Positions 6,887 through 7,393 of a stretch of 7,393 nucleotides of DNA are shown here, one piece after another. This stretch comes from Ktedonobacter sp. 13_1_20CM_4_53_11 (GTDB taxonomy: Bacteria; Chloroflexota; Ktedonobacteria; Ktedonobacterales; Ktedonobacteraceae). The position numbers were made by a program, and so were the translations under genes. Each line of letters opens with the position of its first letter. Positions within the stretch are counted from its first letter, which is position 1. The notes under the pieces are model-generated. The model was not told where the DNA came from. It did not search any database and saw only the letters and a list, made by a program, of their open reading frames with translations. The stretch spans positions 1 to 7,393 of the forward strand of contig MNIY01000074.1 in NCBI GenBank assembly GCA_001919995.1. The letters run 5' to 3'.

Positions 6887-7393
6887 TTGGTCATCAGAAT
6901 GGGCAGTTCGGGTAATGGTTAGTGGAAATACTGAATTTGCACCTGCTTGCCTCAATGCTTGAGCTACTTCACGTAACATATAACCCGAGTCATAGATGTC
7001 ATCGATAAGCAATAATGTACATCCAGCAATCTCAGGAGAACTGGCACAGAACGCTCCTCTGACGTTGTCGACCTTTTGCCGCCAGTTGGTCAAATATTTT
7101 TGCTCCTGTGTTGGCCGTACTTTTTCAATTACAGATAGATATTCTATACCCAACTGTGCGGCAACTTGTCGAGCAAACGTCTCGACTAATAGCCCGCTTT
7201 TCGTCGGTGGCACGCTTACTATACCATTGATGGTATCTATTGGATAGCGGGTCCGTACCAATTTAACGACCCGAGTAACAAGGTTTGGGGCAAATGGTCC
7301 GGCATTTTCATATTTGCTTGCGCGCACCAATCGGCCAGTACGACTATTACCATGAAATGAAAGTGACCAACCAGCTTGATGCTCTGGACGTTT
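6884..7393 (-). CDS. Phosphoribosyltransferase-fold protein (ComF / RecQ-associated type), 5' partial
   Basis: The frame is open to the right edge of the window, with 169 residues visible. The TTG at 7330 is internal, because coding-like sequence (GWSLSFHGNSRTGRLVRASK) continues upstream of it. The type I PRTase landmarks are VPPTKSGLLVETFARQVA, then TQEQKYLTNWRQKVDNVRGAF, then the PRPP-binding loop LLLIDDIYDSG (acidic pair and DSG at bases 6983-7003) and ALRQAGA after it. ComF proteins share this order, but their loop usually reads DD-x-x-TTG. The D-S-G form is, from memory, common in PRTase domains fused to RecQ helicases. This could therefore be the C-terminal domain of a longer RecQ-like protein or a stand-alone PRTase. 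Its substrate is unknown. ComF-like proteins act in DNA uptake and repair rather than proven base salvage. It is coupled to the DprA gene 9 bases downstream. Confidence 0.8.
   Translation of the reverse strand, partial: KRPEHQAGWSLSFHGNSRTGRLVRASKYENAGPFAPNLVTRVVKLVRTRYPIDTINGIVSVPPTKSGLLVETFARQVAAQLGIEYLSVIEKVRPTQEQKYLTNWRQKVDNVRGAFCASSPEIAGCTLLLIDDIYDSGYMLREVAQALRQAGANSVFPLTITRTAHSDDQ

Noticed and set aside
7328..7330. TTG as the start of the phosphoribosyltransferase
   Set aside because: In-frame, family-like sequence continues to base 7393 without a stop, and no Shine-Dalgarno precedes this codon.

Overview
The window looks like bacterial chromosome with two convergent gene blocks. Bases 1-4408 on the plus strand hold a 2-oxoacid (most likely pyruvate) dehydrogenase operon. 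Bases 4450-7393 on the minus strand hold a three-gene nucleic-acid-processing cassette. The blocks meet tail to tail with only 41 bases between them. Both window ends cut a gene: the E1 alpha gene lacks its first ~100 codons, and the phosphoribosyltransferase frame runs open off the right edge. No rRNA, tRNA, CRISPR array or insertion sequence was seen, and no gap between genes exceeds 300 bases.

Plus strand: pdhA (E1 alpha, partial) and pdhB (E1 beta) form the alpha2beta2-type thiamine-diphosphate decarboxylase found in Gram-positive bacteria and many other phyla. They are followed by one 853-codon frame that joins an acyltransferase (E2: lipoyl domain, peripheral-subunit-binding domain, catalytic domain) to a dihydrolipoamide-dehydrogenase-like (E3) protein. 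The joint is abrupt. The E2 catalytic motif DHRLIDG runs straight into the glycine-rich loop GPGGY of E3, so the normal end of E2, the intergenic spacer and the first beta strand of E3 are all absent. The E3 half keeps its redox disulphide and its His-Glu dyad but has lost the usual glycine motif for NAD binding. This is either a real gene fusion or deletion, or an assembly error.

Minus strand, in transcription order: a PRTase of the ComF/RecQ-associated kind, a DprA-family protein whose Shine-Dalgarno overlaps the PRTase stop codon, and an XPB-like SF2 helicase that starts 10 bases after dprA. The tight spacing implies one translationally coupled operon. The DprA protein lacks the usual C-terminal winged helix and instead carries QLSLF near its end, which matches the consensus for binding the DNA polymerase sliding clamp. 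Together the three genes suggest handling of single-stranded, replicating or incoming DNA (repair, transformation or defence). The exact role is not known from the sequence.

Organism: a free-living bacterium with moderately high GC in the pdh block. Hand counts of single 60-base lines gave 63-65% there, 47-50% in the helicase gene and 38-48% in the dprA/PRTase genes. The protein styles would fit a Chloroflexota lineage such as Ktedonobacteria, but this is an impression from memory and not a determination.
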